A stretch of 64,000 bases of DNA from Acinetobacter sp. A47 (GCF_000805455.1 NZ_JSUS01000032.1:372001-436000), one strand, 5' to 3'; numbered from the stretch's first letter, positions 41,158-51,109 are shown. Numbers and translations: made by a program. Notes: generated from the letters alone by a model not told the origin.

Positions 41158-41775
41158 TTAAAAATAGTATTCATCTATCCTTTCCTGTTTAAAGAAATGG
41201 TCTTTTTTCATTTTTTCAGCCTGTTCCAGCTGTTGAAATTGTGGCAGATAGTGAATGGCCAGCTCTGGCGTAAGGACAAACACGCCATCTGCATCACCAA
41301 TGAGCAAATCCCCCGATTGCACAATAAACTGATTGATCTCGATCGCTATATCCATTTCGACCAGGCTTTCCCCCTCATTTCGGGTCGTCAGACAGCTGAC
41401 CGAATGTGCAAATACAGGCAGTTTTAGCCGGGACAAGGCCTGCCGGTCTGTAATTGCTCCTAGGACAACCACGCCTGCCAGTCCACAATGAATTGCGGCG
41501 ATACTTCTTTGCTCTCCCCAGCAGGCACGTTGCAAATCGGATCTGGCGTCGATGAGCAGTACCTCATTGGGCTGGCAAGCCAGAAGGACCTGTCGCAACT
41601 GGCTGGCATTTCTGGTGTGCAGCCGGGCCGTTCTTACAATACCCACCAGTCGCTGTTCAGGTGACAATGGAAAAACATAAGGTACATGCCCCTGATCCAG
41701 TACATGACCAATGGTTGAGGTAGCAATATTTTTATAGGCTTCGACCAGCAATTCGGGCGAAATGGCTTGATTCAT
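41158..41775 (-). CDS. bfnG: RraA-family protein of the siderophore cluster
   Basis: This 205-residue protein is an RraA-like fold member: ATSTIGHVLDQGH near residue 18, GIVRTARLH, IDARSDLQRACWGE, IHCGLAGVVVLGAITDRQ and GDLLIGDADGVFVL. RraA relatives include inhibitors of RNase E and 4-hydroxy-4-methyl-2-oxoglutarate aldolases. The GDADGV motif and the Arg in ITDR are present, so aldolase-type metal binding is possible. Its role in siderophore synthesis is unknown, although the A. baumannii locus has such a gene at this place. It overlaps bfnF by 4 bases. Confidence 0.85.
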   Translation of the reverse strand: MNQAISPELLVEAYKNIATSTIGHVLDQGHVPYVFPLSPEQRLVGIVRTARLHTRNASQLRQVLLACQPNEVLLIDARSDLQRACWGEQRSIAAIHCGLAGVVVLGAITDRQALSRLKLPVFAHSVSCLTTRNEGESLVEMDIAIEINQFIVQSGDLLIGDADGVFVLTPELAIHYLPQFQQLEQAEKMKKDHFFKQERIDEYYF

Positions 41776-42533
41776 GATTTTATCTCTGTTGTTTTTTTAA
41801 GCTGCAATGGACAATTCCGGCATAGCTCCTGTGCTGCGTCTTCCAGTTGAAAATAGAAGCAGCACTTTTGTCGCATATAGGTGTTAAATTCGGGATGCCA
41901 GTTGCTCCACAGCTTGAGAAAAGGATTTTCCGGCAGGTTAAAACTTTGTGCCGTTCTGGTTTTTAGCAGGTGCTGTTGTTGCTGTAGTCGCAGGTACATG
42001 TCGTTGCTTAACTCTTGCTGTGCTAAAGATCGGTAAAATTGCACCACGCGCACGGCGACATTTTCCCAGAGCAAGGCATACGGTACACGCCCGACTCTGG
42101 CAAGCTGCTGTAACAAGTCATTGAACTGTCGCAACATGGCCTCAAGCGCTGGCAAAGACATGATCTGGCAGCAGTAACTTGCTGAATCAGCCAGTTGCAA
42201 CCGCCTGTCCCAGTGCCAGCAATCAGCCAGTTCCACCACAAAAGCCGAATAGTGCCATTTAACAAAAGGTAAAGATGCAGCCTGACAGTACAAAAAAGGC
42301 ACCATCCAGAACGTGGCCCAGTACTTCACAAATAATGAGGTGGCACATCTCTGGTTTTTGGCATGAATACGTGTCGCAAAATCCTGCAATACCTGCCGAC
42401 AGGTCGAGTCATCGAACAGCGCTGCCAGTGTGATGGCAGGCACGTCCTGATAACCTATTTCCAGTTTCAGATGCTGTTGCAGCACCGAAAAAGACGATGC
42501 CAAGGCTGCTTGAGTATGGTGACAGATATTCAT
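41772..42533 (-). CDS. bfnF: FhuF-type ferric-siderophore reductase
   Basis: The 253-residue protein ends with the FhuF cysteine signature: Cys224-Cys225, then Cys238 and Cys241 (CC-x12-C-x2-C), which holds a [2Fe-2S] cluster. Such cytosolic or membrane-associated proteins reduce ferric hydroxamate siderophores so that iron is released. The upstream part (WATFWMVPFLYC near residue 69) is consistent with the family. The gene starts 6 bases after bfnE and overlaps bfnG by 4 bases, so it is in the same operon. Confidence 0.82.
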   Translation of the reverse strand: MNICHHTQAALASSFSVLQQHLKLEIGYQDVPAITLAALFDDSTCRQVLQDFATRIHAKNQRCATSLFVKYWATFWMVPFLYCQAASLPFVKWHYSAFVVELADCWHWDRRLQLADSASYCCQIMSLPALEAMLRQFNDLLQQLARVGRVPYALLWENVAVRVVQFYRSLAQQELSNDMYLRLQQQQHLLKTRTAQSFNLPENPFLKLWSNWHPEFNTYMRQKCCFYFQLEDAAQELCRNCPLQLKKTTEIKS

Positions 42534-42539
42534 TGCAAT

Positions 42540-44456
42540 TTAGGCCGATTGAGTGAACACATGCCAAAGCGGGTTTCGGGTTTCTCCGATTCCTGATGGC
42601 ATGCTGCCAATACGGGTCTCCTGTTCAAGCAAAGGCCGGATCAGCTGTTTATAAGGCCATTGCGGCGATTCAAATAATAGGGCCTGTAACTGCTTTTGAA
42701 TTTCAGGTTCAATATCCAGACCGGTTAGCACCTGTTGTAACTGTTCTGCCAAGATGTGCCACAGTTGCTGTGCTGCAATCTGATAATATTTTGCCAGCGC
42801 CTCGACAATACAGCCTAAATTGACCTGAATTCCCAGTGTCTGGATATAAAACAGCAAGGCTTCAACCGAGTCATGATAAAGCGTATTTCTGAAATCATGC
42901 GGGCTTAAATAGTCCGGATCATCCAGACCATTGTGCAGCAGCCATGGCAGGTAAATACGCAATGAATCGTGGTCCCTGAACATCAGGCCATCAAATTGAC
43001 CATGTTTAAGCACCAGACACAGGTTCTGACCATGAATTTCGCCCATCAAGCCGAGACGGAACAGGCGTAAATTCACCTCAAAGAAGCAGGCACACAATTG
43101 GGCAAATTGCTCAAGCACATGTTCCGGATGATTTTCCAGCTGCTGCAGCTGTAAAATATAATCAAACACGGCAGGTTGCCCTGGCACAATATGTCCCAGA
43201 CTGGCCATCGGAATCAGTTGATAAGGCTGTTGCAACAGTTCAGCTGGAATATGACGGCGTTGAGCGGCCAGATGGGTCGGCTTCTCTACAAACAGCCATT
43301 CATTGTCCGCACTTCGATCATCCTGTTTTTCCGGCAAATAAGACCACCATTGTGTCTCCTCACATAGCCAGAGTTTTTGCTGCAACACGGGATCTTTTTG
43401 TTGTGCCTGCTGCAATAATGTCTGGTTTTTTTCGCCATTAATCATTTTTACAATCGGCAGAAAACGCAATGAACCCAGCGCCTTAATGCCAATTGGCAGT
43501 TTCAGGCTTTCTTGTGGAATATGCTCGGATAAAAGACTGCGCATCGAGGCACTGGCATACATGCCCGTAGAAACAAAATTCAATGGCTGACAGATACCTG
43601 ACGCAATATCCTCAGCAAAGAATTGCGCAAATAAATGCTGGAATTGCCACGGGTGCACAGGCATGGCGATATGCGTTTCACTCAATCCGCGCTGGAACAT
43701 TTCCTGTTTCAGTTGATAGCGTTCGGCACGGTTAATGAAAATCTGGCTCGGCTGCTGGGTAAAAATATCCTCGACACCAGCACCAAACATCATTTTGTCT
43801 TTATGCACCGCCACCCAGTGAATACTCAGTTCCTGTGCAAATTCAGGACAATATTGCAGATACTCCTGCTGACTCAGTCCTTCCTTTAACTTGGATAAGG
43901 GATGATAAGGCCGATCGCGATAGCCCGCATATTGTTCTAAAGTACGAAACGCCTGCACCGGGCTTTGATCAACCAGATCATGGGTATCGACTTGATGCTG
44001 TTGCAGCAGACGATATTGCGCTAAACATTTCCGGATTTGCTCAGAAAAGAGCTGCAGCTTGTCGGCCTGACAGTGTTGAAACAGCCCAATCTGTTGCAGA
44101 CATTCAAACAGCTCAAATAATTCAATCGGGTGAACTTGCGTGTGCTGATTGCCTGCTGCAATTCGTAAAATTTCCGACTCGGCCGTAAAAGACCACGCTT
44201 GGGTAATGCCGTGCTGTACTGGGAAAATAACAAGATATTGCGAAGGTTGCTTAGACAATAGTACAACGTAGTGCTGCTCAGGCATGAGACCAAATTGCTG
44301 TTGCAAGTCCAAACCGAATGCATCCAGTTTGGCCTGTGCTATTACAGTATCCACAATAGCTTGTTCAGGAATCAGGGCTTCCACCAGTAAAGCATTTACA
44401 AAGTCTTGTAAAATGGTTCTGTCGGTCAGTGGAGAGACCGGTTGCAGTGCATTCAT
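42540..44456 (-). CDS. bfnE: NRPS-independent siderophore synthetase (IucA/IucC family)
   Basis: The 638-residue protein (start MNALQPVSPLTDR, with GAGG 6-7 bases ahead; a longer frame begins with GTG at 44468) is a NIS synthetase. The usual PVHPWQF motif is present near residue 275, and the C-terminal region has GLMGEIHGQNLCLVLK followed by MFRDHDSLRIYL. The first ATP-binding motif is less typical: RPYHPLSKLKEG replaces the common GHPxHPxxKSRxGF. It condenses a carboxylate such as citrate or 2-oxoglutarate with an amine. It overlaps no gene but sits tightly between bfnD and bfnF. Confidence 0.9.
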   Translation of the reverse strand: MNALQPVSPLTDRTILQDFVNALLVEALIPEQAIVDTVIAQAKLDAFGLDLQQQFGLMPEQHYVVLLSKQPSQYLVIFPVQHGITQAWSFTAESEILRIAAGNQHTQVHPIELFELFECLQQIGLFQHCQADKLQLFSEQIRKCLAQYRLLQQHQVDTHDLVDQSPVQAFRTLEQYAGYRDRPYHPLSKLKEGLSQQEYLQYCPEFAQELSIHWVAVHKDKMMFGAGVEDIFTQQPSQIFINRAERYQLKQEMFQRGLSETHIAMPVHPWQFQHLFAQFFAEDIASGICQPLNFVSTGMYASASMRSLLSEHIPQESLKLPIGIKALGSLRFLPIVKMINGEKNQTLLQQAQQKDPVLQQKLWLCEETQWWSYLPEKQDDRSADNEWLFVEKPTHLAAQRRHIPAELLQQPYQLIPMASLGHIVPGQPAVFDYILQLQQLENHPEHVLEQFAQLCACFFEVNLRLFRLGLMGEIHGQNLCLVLKHGQFDGLMFRDHDSLRIYLPWLLHNGLDDPDYLSPHDFRNTLYHDSVEALLFYIQTLGIQVNLGCIVEALAKYYQIAAQQLWHILAEQLQQVLTGLDIEPEIQKQLQALLFESPQWPYKQLIRPLLEQETRIGSMPSGIGETRNPLWHVFTQSA

Positions 44457-44464
44457 CAAGAGCC

Positions 44465-46306
44465 TCACTTCGCCTGCGCTTTAAACGGCGCCAACGGGTT
44501 ATCAACAAACTTGATTTGCATGCGACCATCACCAAACAAACGGCGTTTGGTTAATGATTCAATCCGTAACTTTTCGGCAAAGACATCAAAGATTTGATAG
44601 CGCTGCTTGTGTTCAGGATGTTGTTTCTGATAGTCCAGAATGACTTCGGCAGCCCATTGCCAGAAATCCTGTTCAGCAACGGCGTAGGTCTGATTAAGGA
44701 AAATCGCAATATCGGTCAAGGCCACAAAGAACAGGCAGGCGCAACTAAAGTCACGAATCCCGTCCAGATCATCCGTCAAGATAAAGGACATGCTATTGGT
44801 TTTGGCATGTTCAGGCGGCAACTGGTCCAGTTCAGGTGCCAGTTCCGGATGAGCCAGATGTGCTGGACTGTAGCGTACACCGTCGTGGAAATCCTTGAGC
44901 AATACCCGGGTTGGCCAGCCTTGTTGATGCACCAGTATAATATTTTGCCCATGCGATTCCGTCGCAATCCCTTCGGCAAATAGCAAATGGATCAATGGCG
45001 TAATGACCACTCTCAACAATTGGCGTGTCCATTGCTCAACTCCGTAGTGTTGTAACCACGGTGCAATCAGGGCCTGACCATCTTTTTGAATATGGCTCAC
45101 CCCATTCAACGGAATTGCATCTTCCCCTTCACGTAAATATTGATGCACGCTTTCACGCCATAAACAGCCAATAGTGCCATAGGCCTGTTGGGCATGCGAA
45201 GCCGGTAAACGGGTAAAATCTACACTCAGACCGTAAACCTCTCGCAATACCGCAAAATCCAGTTGTTGCGCCGTTTCACTGTGGTCAATCAGGCGTTGCA
45301 GCCAGTCGGTAATAATCGGCCCGTTCATGACCGTATGTTTTGCCAATACCCGTGAACTTGAGGTATTGGTCAAGCTCATGGAAAGCTTGATGTACGGTTT
45401 TTCCGGATGCTGTAAATTGGTGACAGTTCGCAATGACTGCTGTGCCAGATAACGGTCATGGCTATGCCCTAAATAAATGATGTCCTGATCGGCAATTTCT
45501 TGTGCAAAAATCGAGATCAGGTGATTTTCCCATTGCCAGGGATGGACCGGAATCCAGACATATTCAGCGGCATTTTGAGTTTGCTCATTCAGCTGTTGCT
45601 GAAACTGGATCAAATCCTGTGCATTGAGTTGTTCTTTAAAAAATATGTCTGTATCAATGTGACTGGACTGGTTTTGTGCAACCAGCTTCTGGTGTACGGC
45701 CAACCAGACCAAAGCCATCGGCTGGGCAAATTCCACCCCGTAACGGACATTGTCTTGCAGACTAAAACCGACTCGTGATTTGTAACATGGATGATAGGGA
45801 TGCCCATCCATCAGATAAGATTCCAGAATATCGTATGGATACTGAATTGCAGGCAAGCTGTAGTTTTCAAAACAGACTTGTGATTGCAGGTCATGAATAT
45901 AAGTCCGCTTTAATTCAAAAATAAAATCTTCAACTTTGGCAGCATCGGCAATCGAGCGCAGGATTTCATCGATGACCTGATTTAGACGTGCTGGCTGTGT
46001 ATTGCCCTGGGCATCCTGACGAAGTACCTCCTGATCACGCGCCAGACGCACCAGCTTATAGCTGTATTGGCGTTGCCCTTTGGCAATATACCGAACCGCT
46101 TGCTGTTGGCGATCCTGTACCTGAATCACAAAATTTTCACCATCATGCTCAGCGCTAATTATTTCTTCAAAAATCAAAGCTTGTAACAACTGCCTAATTA
46201 CACGCTGTTCAACCTCTTTCGCCTGCTCCGGTTGTGGCTGTTGCCAGGCTTGAAAGGTATTTTGAAGCATATGTGTATTTGATAAAACTGGATGTAATTG
46301 TCCCAT
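44465..46306 (-). CDS. bfnD: NRPS-independent siderophore synthetase (IucA/IucC family)
   Basis: The 613-residue protein (start MGQLHPVLSNTHML, preceded by AGGAAG) is a canonical NIS synthetase. It has GHPYHPCYKSRVGFS near residue 169, PVHPWQWENHLIS near 269, SMSLTNTSSSRVL, ATESHGQNIILVHQQ and LLKDFHDGVRY. These form the ATP and carboxylate sites. An N-terminal extension in frame to 46378 is ignored because it overlaps bfnC and lacks a ribosome site. The gene product probably adds one amine arm to citrate. The order of the three synthetases in the pathway is not readable from sequence. Confidence 0.93.
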   Translation of the reverse strand: MGQLHPVLSNTHMLQNTFQAWQQPQPEQAKEVEQRVIRQLLQALIFEEIISAEHDGENFVIQVQDRQQQAVRYIAKGQRQYSYKLVRLARDQEVLRQDAQGNTQPARLNQVIDEILRSIADAAKVEDFIFELKRTYIHDLQSQVCFENYSLPAIQYPYDILESYLMDGHPYHPCYKSRVGFSLQDNVRYGVEFAQPMALVWLAVHQKLVAQNQSSHIDTDIFFKEQLNAQDLIQFQQQLNEQTQNAAEYVWIPVHPWQWENHLISIFAQEIADQDIIYLGHSHDRYLAQQSLRTVTNLQHPEKPYIKLSMSLTNTSSSRVLAKHTVMNGPIITDWLQRLIDHSETAQQLDFAVLREVYGLSVDFTRLPASHAQQAYGTIGCLWRESVHQYLREGEDAIPLNGVSHIQKDGQALIAPWLQHYGVEQWTRQLLRVVITPLIHLLFAEGIATESHGQNIILVHQQGWPTRVLLKDFHDGVRYSPAHLAHPELAPELDQLPPEHAKTNSMSFILTDDLDGIRDFSCACLFFVALTDIAIFLNQTYAVAEQDFWQWAAEVILDYQKQHPEHKQRYQIFDVFAEKLRIESLTKRRLFGDGRMQIKFVDNPLAPFKAQAK

Positions 46307-46316
46307 GTTGTTCTTC

Positions 46317-47756
46317 CTAATGTTTGAATCCATTGATTTTGTGTTGATCTGGAAAGCGCCATGCATACGGCAAAGCACACAGGATCAGGACCGTACAAAA
46401 CATAAAGAGGTCCTGAATGCCCTTAAATGAATCCAGTGCGGTATGAGGCGTCGTCTGGAAAATATCCTGACGTAATTGCAGATATAAGGCAGCGAGTACC
46501 ACGGCAACGGCGGCAAAGAGCCGACGGAACAGATTGTTTAACGCCGCCGCCTGAGTAACCAGATGCTGTTGTTGCTGACGTAAGCTGTTGAGCCCTGCCG
46601 TGGTCGATGGCATATAGGACAGTCCCATCCCCAGACCATGCAACATCATGCAGAAGATAATGAACCAGACATTTTTGACCGGTGCCCATGCCAGCAAGGC
46701 AAAGGACAATGCAGTAATCACCAGCCCGAGGCTCATAATTTTTGCAGCGCCGTAACGATCGAGATATTTACCTGCGGGCTGGCTGCATAAACCGGTGACC
46801 AAGGCACTACTCATCAAGGCCAACCCTGTCCAGAGTGGGCTGAGCTGCAAACTCTGCTGAATCCACAGCGGTACCAGCAACATGCCAATAAACAGGCCCA
46901 CCGTTTGCGCCACACAGATCATCAAACTAAAGCGAAAACCTTTTGCCGCAAACAATGCCGGCTCAATCAATGGACTGGCCTGATTTTTTTGCCTTCTGGC
47001 AAATAGCCAGAATGTCAGGATGCTCAATGCAAGCAATAGCCAATAGAGCGGCTGTGAGATATCTTCAAGTCGATGAATCTGACTCAAAGTACCTAATAAC
47101 AAAATAATGCTCAGACTCAGGCAACCAAAACCGATCCAGTCAAAACACTGGCTGATATCGCCTTGTTCTTTGGGCAGGTACAGATATCCCAGCCATAATG
47201 CGATGCAGGCAACTGGCAGGTTAATAAAGAACAAAGCCTGCCAGTCGAGCCAGACCAGAACCAGTGCGCCTAACATCGGCCCAATCGCCAAAGTCAGCAT
47301 GATCATGGCACCCCACAAACCTGTGGTACTGCCCCGTTGTTCGCTTGGCGTGACTGAAAAAATCAGGCCGAGTGACAATGGAATCATCAGGCCACTACAA
47401 AAGCCTTGCAATGCTCTTGCAATCAGCACAGATTCAAACTGGTTGAATAAACCGCCGAGTGTTGATGCCAAGGCAAAACACAACAACGCCGTTAAATAGG
47501 TTTGCCGTTTGCCAAAACGCTGGCTGAAATACCCCGCCAGTGGCAAGCTGATACTCATGGCCAGTAAAAATGCAACCACCACCCAGCTTGCCCAGATTTC
47601 ACCAATCTGGAAATACTGCATCAGTTGGGGGATGGCAGGATTAAAACTACTGTTGTTTAAACTGACAGTACCTGTCCCTAACATGACCGTGAGTAAAACA
47701 TAGCGCTGCAAGCTAGCTTGTGCCGCCTGATTGATGGGTACAGAAGACCGTTCCAT
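46317..47756 (-). CDS. bfnC: MFS efflux transporter, DHA2/EmrB type (siderophore exporter)
   Basis: The 479-residue protein has about fourteen predicted helices, as in the drug:H+ antiporter-2 family. The N-terminal MLGTGTVSLNNSSFNPAIPQ (around residue 25) occupies the position of the family's helix-1 motif. GYFSQRFGKRQTYL is the loop 2-3 motif, and LSLGLIFSVTPSEQRGSTTG is the helix-5 antiporter region. In the cluster it is the obvious candidate to export the finished siderophore. The ATG 47756 (MERSSVPIN) has AGGGGA ahead. The frame opens 10 codons earlier at a TTG inside bfnB. Confidence 0.87.
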   Translation of the reverse strand: MERSSVPINQAAQASLQRYVLLTVMLGTGTVSLNNSSFNPAIPQLMQYFQIGEIWASWVVVAFLLAMSISLPLAGYFSQRFGKRQTYLTALLCFALASTLGGLFNQFESVLIARALQGFCSGLMIPLSLGLIFSVTPSEQRGSTTGLWGAMIMLTLAIGPMLGALVLVWLDWQALFFINLPVACIALWLGYLYLPKEQGDISQCFDWIGFGCLSLSIILLLGTLSQIHRLEDISQPLYWLLLALSILTFWLFARRQKNQASPLIEPALFAAKGFRFSLMICVAQTVGLFIGMLLVPLWIQQSLQLSPLWTGLALMSSALVTGLCSQPAGKYLDRYGAAKIMSLGLVITALSFALLAWAPVKNVWFIIFCMMLHGLGMGLSYMPSTTAGLNSLRQQQQHLVTQAAALNNLFRRLFAAVAVVLAALYLQLRQDIFQTTPHTALDSFKGIQDLFMFCTVLILCALPYAWRFPDQHKINGFKH

Positions 47757-47778
47757 GTGTGCGATTCCCCTGTTGAGC

Positions 47779-49212
47779 TTAGTCAAGCTGCTCTGACAGT
47801 TTTACCCGAGCATAAAAAGCGGGAGAAGTATGCCGGAGCTGTCCCGTTTTATGCGTAACACGGGATAATCCTGAATCGGCCAGCTGTACAGGGTTTCGCG
47901 CAGGTTGTTCTGACATTCCAGAGGGAGCAACGCCAAATTGCTGATAAGACTGGGCCTGATCCAGCTTAAACAGCTCTTTGCCTAATAACTGATTGGCAAT
48001 GGTAGCGGCCCGATGCGCGCCCAAACCCAGATCTGGCGTCCCGACACCATGATGGAAAACTTCCATATTTTGCAGGAAAATCCGTCCATCACCCTGATAG
48101 TTCACCTCAAAACCGGCACTGACTCGCCAACGCCCGGTTTGATCCAGAGCAATCAAGTTTTGCAGGTTGTCCAGGAAGGCCGGTTTGGGATAACGATAAC
48201 CTGTGGCTGCGATAACACTGTCTGCATCCAGTACATAAGATTGAGCTTGCTGCTGATGCTCGAAACGCAAACGGATTTTCTGGTTTGCCAGCACTTCTGC
48301 CTGCTGTAACTGGTGATGTCCAGCCAAGGTCACATCAGTCTGCTGACCACCGATACTCCGGTGATACAGCCGTTCGTAAATATCACGAATGGTTTTACTG
48401 CTGATGCCTTTATACAGATTGGCCTGTTGCGCAGGTAATGTAGCCTTTAATCCTGCAGGTAAATGATAGAAATACTGCATATAATCCGGACTAAAATGCT
48501 CTAGTCCTAATGGCGTATTCTCCATGGGGAAAAAACCCGCAGAGCGTGTCAGCCAATGCAAATGGAAATCAGGCGTGGCTTTGCCTTGCGCATATTGACG
48601 ATCAAACAGGTCAATAAAAATTTCTGCCGCGGACTGGCCTGAACCAATCAACACCACATTGCCTTTTAACTGCGCAGGACATTGCTTTAAATATTCAGCC
48701 GAATGTAAGCATTGCTTTGTTTTTGGATAGGCCTGCTGCAAACTTTCAGGCAAATGTGGCACTGTGCCGATACCCAAAACCAGCTGACGTGTCTGATAGC
48801 GTTGCGTTTCGCCGTTACTCAACACCTCAACCTCAAAACCGCCCTTGACCGGTTGCACATCTACAACACGGCTATTAAAGCGGATATGCTCGAGCTGCTG
48901 TACCACCCACTGGCAATAGTGGTTATATTCCTGACGTGGAATATATAGGTTTTCACGGAAGTAAAACTTATATAAACGCTGCTGATGCTTTAAATAATTG
49001 AGAAAACTATAAAGACTGGTCGGTTCAACCAGACTGACCAGATCCGCCATAAACGGCACTTGCAGTAAAGCATTGGGTAGCTGCATCCCCGCATGCCAGT
49101 CAAAGCCATCCTTTTGCTCAAAAAAGCGATATTGCAGGTCACTTTTGTGTTGCAGCAAACTGGCCAGACTTAAATTAAAAGGCCCCAAGCCAATGCCGAT
49201 AAAATCAAGCAT
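47779..49212 (-). CDS. bfnB: Flavin N-monooxygenase of siderophore synthesis (IucD/SidA family)
   Basis: The 477-residue protein is an FAD- and NADPH-dependent N-hydroxylase. The FAD motif is IGIGLGPFNLSLASL (residues 5-19), the substrate-side segment is DWHAGMQLPNALLQVPFMAD, the NADPH motif is VLIGSGQSAAEIFIDL (about 176-191), and the C-terminal ATGYRYP motif is present. It hydroxylates the terminal amine of a diamine or diamino acid before acylation and condensation. For baumannoferrin-type products 1,3-diaminopropane is the expected amine (knowledge of the known system, not visible here). It overlaps bfnA by 8 bases. Confidence 0.92.
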   Translation of the reverse strand: MLDFIGIGLGPFNLSLASLLQHKSDLQYRFFEQKDGFDWHAGMQLPNALLQVPFMADLVSLVEPTSLYSFLNYLKHQQRLYKFYFRENLYIPRQEYNHYCQWVVQQLEHIRFNSRVVDVQPVKGGFEVEVLSNGETQRYQTRQLVLGIGTVPHLPESLQQAYPKTKQCLHSAEYLKQCPAQLKGNVVLIGSGQSAAEIFIDLFDRQYAQGKATPDFHLHWLTRSAGFFPMENTPLGLEHFSPDYMQYFYHLPAGLKATLPAQQANLYKGISSKTIRDIYERLYHRSIGGQQTDVTLAGHHQLQQAEVLANQKIRLRFEHQQQAQSYVLDADSVIAATGYRYPKPAFLDNLQNLIALDQTGRWRVSAGFEVNYQGDGRIFLQNMEVFHHGVGTPDLGLGAHRAATIANQLLGKELFKLDQAQSYQQFGVAPSGMSEQPARNPVQLADSGLSRVTHKTGQLRHTSPAFYARVKLSEQLD

Positions 49213-50989
49213 AGCTTACATCCTTCTGCTCAATAAACAGCGGATTTTGCAATTGCACATACACTGATTGATGCTCAACCGGCGCAATCAATTCATCCAG
49301 CTCATGCAAGCGTGTCAGCAAATTACCTTTATATGGCAAGGTTTCATTAAACAATAAACCCTGTAACAAGGTACTGTCAGGATATTGCTGCAATACATCC
49401 TGCAAGAACACCTTCAAATGCTCAAGCAGCACATCTTCGCTCATATGGCCCGTTGCACCAATCGCATTAATAATGCCGAATAAGGTATTGCCAAAGAAAT
49501 AATAGCTGAAACGCTCATCAACGAAATCTTTCGGCCCCACTGCAAATGCTTTTTCTTTTAGCTCAGGTAAGGCCTTTAAAATTTCAGTGGCAAATTCTTC
49601 AATATAGTAAAAGCCCTGATTGTCTCGTAACCACAGGGTCTTGGGAAAATGGTTCTCCATTTCCAACAGCACATTTTGCTGATGCGATTCAAAGGCCATG
49701 CCATAACGATGATAGAGATACATCAACGGCTGCAAACTCACTTCAAGGAAGCGGTTAAACCACTCCAGTGCAATCTCGGAAAGATCCATTTCAGGATGTG
49801 CTTTGGCAATGTTTGCAAAAAGTGCATTAAAGCGGTTTAACGGCTTGCCCGGATGATCCTGACACAATGAGGCAATACAGGTCACTTGTTGTTGCGGACT
49901 AAAAGGCTGATCACGGAAAATACAGATACTTTCATTGACCACTTCACCATCAATTTGCAAAGCCATCCATGCAGGATCATTGACCGCTTTCAGAGTTGGG
50001 CAGTTTTTCAAGATATTCTGCCCAAACTCGCTGTGCCATAAACGATGGGTCAGCTCACCACGGTGACATTCTTTGGCCAGATTGACACGGATTGAATTGG
50101 TAATCATCACCGAAAGTGACGGTTTCACCATCCACGGCGCATTAAAACTTGCCAGCGTCCGGACTGAAGTGGTCGGTGCAAATTGCCAGCCACGTAACCC
50201 CAGATCAATCAGCTGTCCGGTTTGTTTCAAACGCTCAAACCAGGGTTTGCTTTGCAGATAACGTGCCTGCCAAGGATGTAAAGGCAGCAACTTATACTCG
50301 GTATGAGTGTTGAGCAGCTTGAGATCGTGTTCAGACAAATACCATTGCAACGCACTTTTAAGCTGGGCTGAAATGGCTTCATCAGTCGCGCTACCTTCGG
50401 CAATATAATTTTGGTGCACAAACCAGTAATGCAGTTGAGTTTGTCCCTTATTTTCCGGAGAAAACCTGTACCAGTCTTCATGTACAAAACCCGTCCGGCT
50501 CTTTGGTGCAGGATGCATGCTGTGCCCAAGGACTAAAGCCTGTTCAGATTCAATGAAATTCTGACCTGCCTTGACCAGATCATCAAAGTCATGTTCACGC
50601 TGGACTAAAAACTGCTGTAAAGCATCGCGGCTCTGAATCCATTTTTCCATTAGAGAAGCTGCATCTAATGCCAGTCCGGACTCAAAAATCAGTTCTTCCA
50701 ACAGCAGCCCAACGATGGCAACCGGACTAAATGTTCTGATTTGCCCGTGAATCATAATCTGTGGAAAATCGGCCAGGCGATGTCGCCCGACCCGACTGAC
50801 ATAGGACAGAGGAAAATAGCATTGCGCTTGAATGGAGTGGATCGGAACGGTTAACAGCGTCAAACCTTGGCTAAACGCATGTTGTTGTGGACTCTGCTGA
50901 TTTTTATCAAGCAAATGACCTTTGCCTGTTTCTTGCGTATAGGCGTTGACGAAATGTTGTAGCGCCAACCGATTAGCAAGTGATTGCAT
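49205..50989 (-). CDS. bfnA: NRPS-independent siderophore synthetase (IucA/IucC family), first gene
   Basis: The 594-residue protein is a NIS synthetase with GHSMHPAPKSRTGF near residue 165, LPLHPWQARYL near 245, TNSIRVNLAKECHRGEL and MAFESHQQNVLLEME with WLRDNQGFYY. It is the first gene of the long minus-strand cluster. A perfect Fur palindrome lies about 100 bases before its start. Together with bfnD and bfnE it should build the citrate-centred hydroxamate backbone. The next gene overlaps its end by 8 bases. Confidence 0.93.
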   Translation of the reverse strand: MQSLANRLALQHFVNAYTQETGKGHLLDKNQQSPQQHAFSQGLTLLTVPIHSIQAQCYFPLSYVSRVGRHRLADFPQIMIHGQIRTFSPVAIVGLLLEELIFESGLALDAASLMEKWIQSRDALQQFLVQREHDFDDLVKAGQNFIESEQALVLGHSMHPAPKSRTGFVHEDWYRFSPENKGQTQLHYWFVHQNYIAEGSATDEAISAQLKSALQWYLSEHDLKLLNTHTEYKLLPLHPWQARYLQSKPWFERLKQTGQLIDLGLRGWQFAPTTSVRTLASFNAPWMVKPSLSVMITNSIRVNLAKECHRGELTHRLWHSEFGQNILKNCPTLKAVNDPAWMALQIDGEVVNESICIFRDQPFSPQQQVTCIASLCQDHPGKPLNRFNALFANIAKAHPEMDLSEIALEWFNRFLEVSLQPLMYLYHRYGMAFESHQQNVLLEMENHFPKTLWLRDNQGFYYIEEFATEILKALPELKEKAFAVGPKDFVDERFSYYFFGNTLFGIINAIGATGHMSEDVLLEHLKVFLQDVLQQYPDSTLLQGLLFNETLPYKGNLLTRLHELDELIAPVEHQSVYVQLQNPLFIEQKDVSYA

Positions 50990-51090
50990 CCGACTGTATC
51001 CTTTTTGTCCAAAGTTCTGGTTTATTTTTCGAAATGTTTTAGGCCATAAACATATCCTGAACGGAACTTAAGTCCGCTTAAGATTAAGCT

Positions 51091-51109
51091 AATGATAATT
51101 ATTATCATT
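51091..51109. promoter_or_regulatory. Perfect Fur box for the bfn cluster
   Basis: AATGATAATTATTATCATT is a perfect 9-1-9 palindrome containing TGATAAT-T-ATTATCA, which agrees with the Fur 7-1-7 consensus at every position. It is 102 bases before bfnA. Confidence 0.92.
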
